Source: Pseudomonadota bacterium
Lineage (GTDB): Bacteria; Pseudomonadota; Gammaproteobacteria; Burkholderiales; Burkholderiaceae_B
NCBI GenBank assembly: GCA_023386765.1
Contig: JAEWJD010000083.1
Coordinates: 1 to 15,331 of the forward strand
DNA length: 15,331 nt
Reading direction: 5' to 3'
The position numbers and the translations under genes were made by a program. The notes beneath the pieces are model-generated. The model was not told the origin of the DNA, did no database searches, and saw only the letters and a list, made by a program, of their open reading frames with translations. Below are positions 14,501 to 15,331 of this stretch, one piece after another. Numbering within the stretch: position 1 is the stretch's first letter; every line of letters starts with the position of its first letter.

Positions 14501-15331
14501 TGCAGGCAAAGACGCTGGCCTTGTCGGGCAGCCTGCAGGGTAGGCAGATGACCGCCACAGCGGCCAGCGCCACCCTGCGTGACCTGAATGCTTCGTTGAC
14601 GGGCTTCGAGCTCGCGGCCAGCGGCAGCGCACAGCTTCAGCAGGCGCGCGTGCAGGCGAGTGCGCAGGTGGCACTGACCACGCCGTCGCTGACTCTTGCC
14701 GACAGCAGCCTGCACGCGCCGTTGCTGCGGGCGCAGGCTGGCACCCAGCAGTACGGCAATACCGATCTGCGCGCCGACGCGGTCCTGATGACGGGCCAGG
14801 GGGCCGAGAGCACCGCGCAGTTCAACAACGTGCGCCTGCATGCCGAGAAAACGCTGGCCCTGTCGGCGCTCAAAAGTGCGGCATTGAGCCAGGCGCAATG
14901 GGCTGGCGGCAGCCTGTCGGTCAGCGACGTCGGTACGCTGACCACCAGCAGCGATACCGTACTGGCCTTCAGCACGGCCAGCCTGGCGCGGCTTGCCAGC
15001 CTGGCCCACGAGGGCGTGCTGGATGCCGGTGCGCTGGCCTTGAGCGATATCGCCTCGTTGCGTAATCAGGGGCGGCTGGTCGGGCGCAGCAGCGCTCGCC
15101 TCGAACGCCTGGCGTCGTTGCAGAACCTGGGCGATATCCTGGCGGTCGGAGTCGCCGGCGAGGGCAATGGCACCTTCGACAATCGGGGGACGGTCGCGGT
15201 GCGCGGCGGCGACGTGTCGTTCACCCGCTGGGAAAACCAGGGCAAACTCCTGGCGGCGGACGCCACGCTGGGATACGCCCAGTTCGTCAATGCGGCGGGA
15301 GGCGAGGTCGGTGGCCTGGGTTCGCTGACCC
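11584..15331 (+). CDS. Large two-partner secretion exoprotein TpsA (FHA-like), 3' end beyond window
   Basis: The frame is open from the ATG at 11584 to the window edge (1249 codons). The signal peptide is MQRKTKLLPWGRMSGAALAL plus CGSMTVYA, with cleavage near residue 28. A TPS secretion domain (about 29-270) resembles FhaB: SYNRFSSFD, NNAQNNSESRLVGGV, LNGLVEIVGSRADLLIAG, then CNSCGFINTRRLTL (136-149) and INLVAQQIELLAPV. The rest is a filamentous-haemagglutinin-like beta-helix rod rich in LDNxG/VxNxG turns. A 48-residue register is clear between residues 457 and 823 and less regular after. The usual NPNGI is GRNGI here (130-134). The product is predicted to be secreted through the divergent TpsB and to act as an adhesin. 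A C-terminal toxin, as in contact-dependent inhibition, cannot be judged because the end is missing. The Shine-Dalgarno is weak. An ATG at 11620 behind GGGGGCGG is an alternative start but would lose the basic n-region. Confidence 0.9.
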   Translation, partial: MQRKTKLLPWGRMSGAALALCGSMTVYADVVPANGSTVSKVGSVTVIDILSPDDKGHSYNRFSSFDALGVVLNNAQNNSESRLVGGVKRNAALAGAAARSIIIDNIGDAPTRLNGLVEIVGSRADLLIAGRNGIVCNSCGFINTRRLTLGAGELERDASGAFRLSVEAGHGGISVSGAGLSAPDSDINLVAQQIELLAPVYGKDVAFRIVRGLYGIEDGRSESLGEAFDATLGDYVGVPNVLANGDITVYTDARRLDMKNLTMSATGGIELRSRDGAIDVVSAKLIANDALSLQGEALTLKKTATDSGRVALKAGNLESYGWFAVADDIALQAGRTALQASSFDARTQFRLNGDDVALLSVNLKGDADIRAPSLSARALNAEGGQARFASAAMQTEGGALRYRKLDVEGFETLAFDATLLRVDALALQPAHQAATLRLGAGSSLTTRRLALQDMASLDNQGEVLLLEDMALSGLQEIRNGGRIVAASLAVQGTAALPAVLRNAGRWHIQGRAGLTNLATLSNSGEMRAAALDLDNTRLSAAQLAAARLENDGELALGGDLRLTGLGAVVNTRRVQAANGVVDMRGAGTASRVDNRGEIALRGNLDLFGVTRLDNPGSVQADALTLDNRGETAELRNRTSFDSQGTLRLRETLRLLGLGSFVNRGEIEAGALIQAPGEPADGLTGLALFDNAGQITLRDALQLASASRVQNGGMLQAQSLLLDNGAQPQPWRQAAVFENKGTLGLSGLLQLRGVGRISNRNVIQADGLSVDQGDGHVGAGGSASLENVGDIALGGGASLRDMARIDNSGGWQAASLQVDNATGGLHNSGNLKVAQVGLRQVGASSNTGRWSSQSATLSQSGVLTNRADLDIGALQLNQTSLDNEGRLKSGQVSVAQAGRLLNGTGGQWVTRERLQVQNVAQWRNQGRLVAGELQADGVTLFENEAEMALTRGGRWQGDTFTSSRSLYSQGDLSLQAKTLALSGSLQGRQMTATAASATLRDLNASLTGFELAASGSAQLQQARVQASAQVALTTPSLTLADSSLHAPLLRAQAGTQQYGNTDLRADAVLMTGQGAESTAQFNNVRLHAEKTLALSALKSAALSQAQWAGGSLSVSDVGTLTTSSDTVLAFSTASLARLASLAHEGVLDAGALALSDIASLRNQGRLVGRSSARLERLASLQNLGDILAVGVAGEGNGTFDNRGTVAVRGGDVSFTRWENQGKLLAADATLGYAQFVNAAGGEVGGLGSLT
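12952..14052 (+). repeat. Eight degenerate 48-residue (144-nt) coding repeats in TpsA rod
   Basis: Repeat units begin at protein residues 457, 500, 548, 592, 640, 688, 736 and 784, with the next element at 824. Spacings are 43, 48, 44, 48, 48, 48, 48 and 40 residues. Each unit starts with [LFV]-[DER]-[NS]-x-G-x-[ILVW] and most have a second [VIL]-x-N-x-G-type turn about 20 residues later, usually followed by an A-x-x-L pattern. These are two coils of a beta-helix plus a variable loop of about 10 residues. DNA identity between units is low, so the repeats are old or selected for fold. Confidence 0.75.

Noticed and set aside
12604..15009. An 801-codon open frame on the minus strand inside the TpsA region
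   Set aside because: It is the antisense shadow of the tpsA frame in GC-rich repeated coding DNA. The translation is Gln/Arg/Ala-rich with no recognisable domain, and tpsA has clear family motifs throughout.

Overview
The window looks like chromosomal DNA of a GC-rich betaproteobacterium, most probably Alcaligenaceae (Bordetella or Achromobacter type). The reasons are the codon usage, a Bug/TctC-type orphan periplasmic receptor, several LysR regulators, and a filamentous-haemagglutinin-like two-partner secretion (TPS) locus. Species cannot be fixed from sequence alone. No tRNA, rRNA, CRISPR, insertion sequence or phage gene was seen.

Left part (1-2890): the 5' part of fumC (fumarase C) runs left off the window. 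Divergent from it are tsaE (tRNA t6A synthesis ATPase) and amiC (Tat-exported cell-wall amidase), which overlap by 73 nt. A Fur-box-like site lies in front of fumC. A very AT-rich patch inside tsaE carries a good sigma-70-like promoter that could drive amiC. A strong bidirectional hairpin terminator closes the block.

Middle part (2903-9431): a LysR regulator is divergent from a gamma-glutamyltranspeptidase gene (ggt). Next, on the minus strand, is a two-gene unit: an AidB-like acyl-CoA dehydrogenase followed by a Bug solute-binding protein. This unit is divergent from a second LysR regulator. The shared 105-nt AT-rich spacer contains two T-N11-A inverted repeats, the typical LysR operator pattern, so this regulator probably controls the acyl-CoA dehydrogenase/Bug unit and itself.

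Right part (9437-15331): a divergent TPS pair. The minus-strand gene encodes the outer-membrane transporter TpsB (FhaC/ShlB family) and starts at TTG behind a perfect Shine-Dalgarno. The plus-strand gene encodes a very large exoprotein TpsA (FhaB-like), which runs off the right edge. Both partners depart from family hallmarks: TpsB lacks the VRGY/F tip motif and TpsA has GRNGI where NPNGI is usual. The TpsA rod contains a clear 48-residue (144-nt) repeat register. This divergent and possibly co-adapted TPS pair is the most interesting part of the window.
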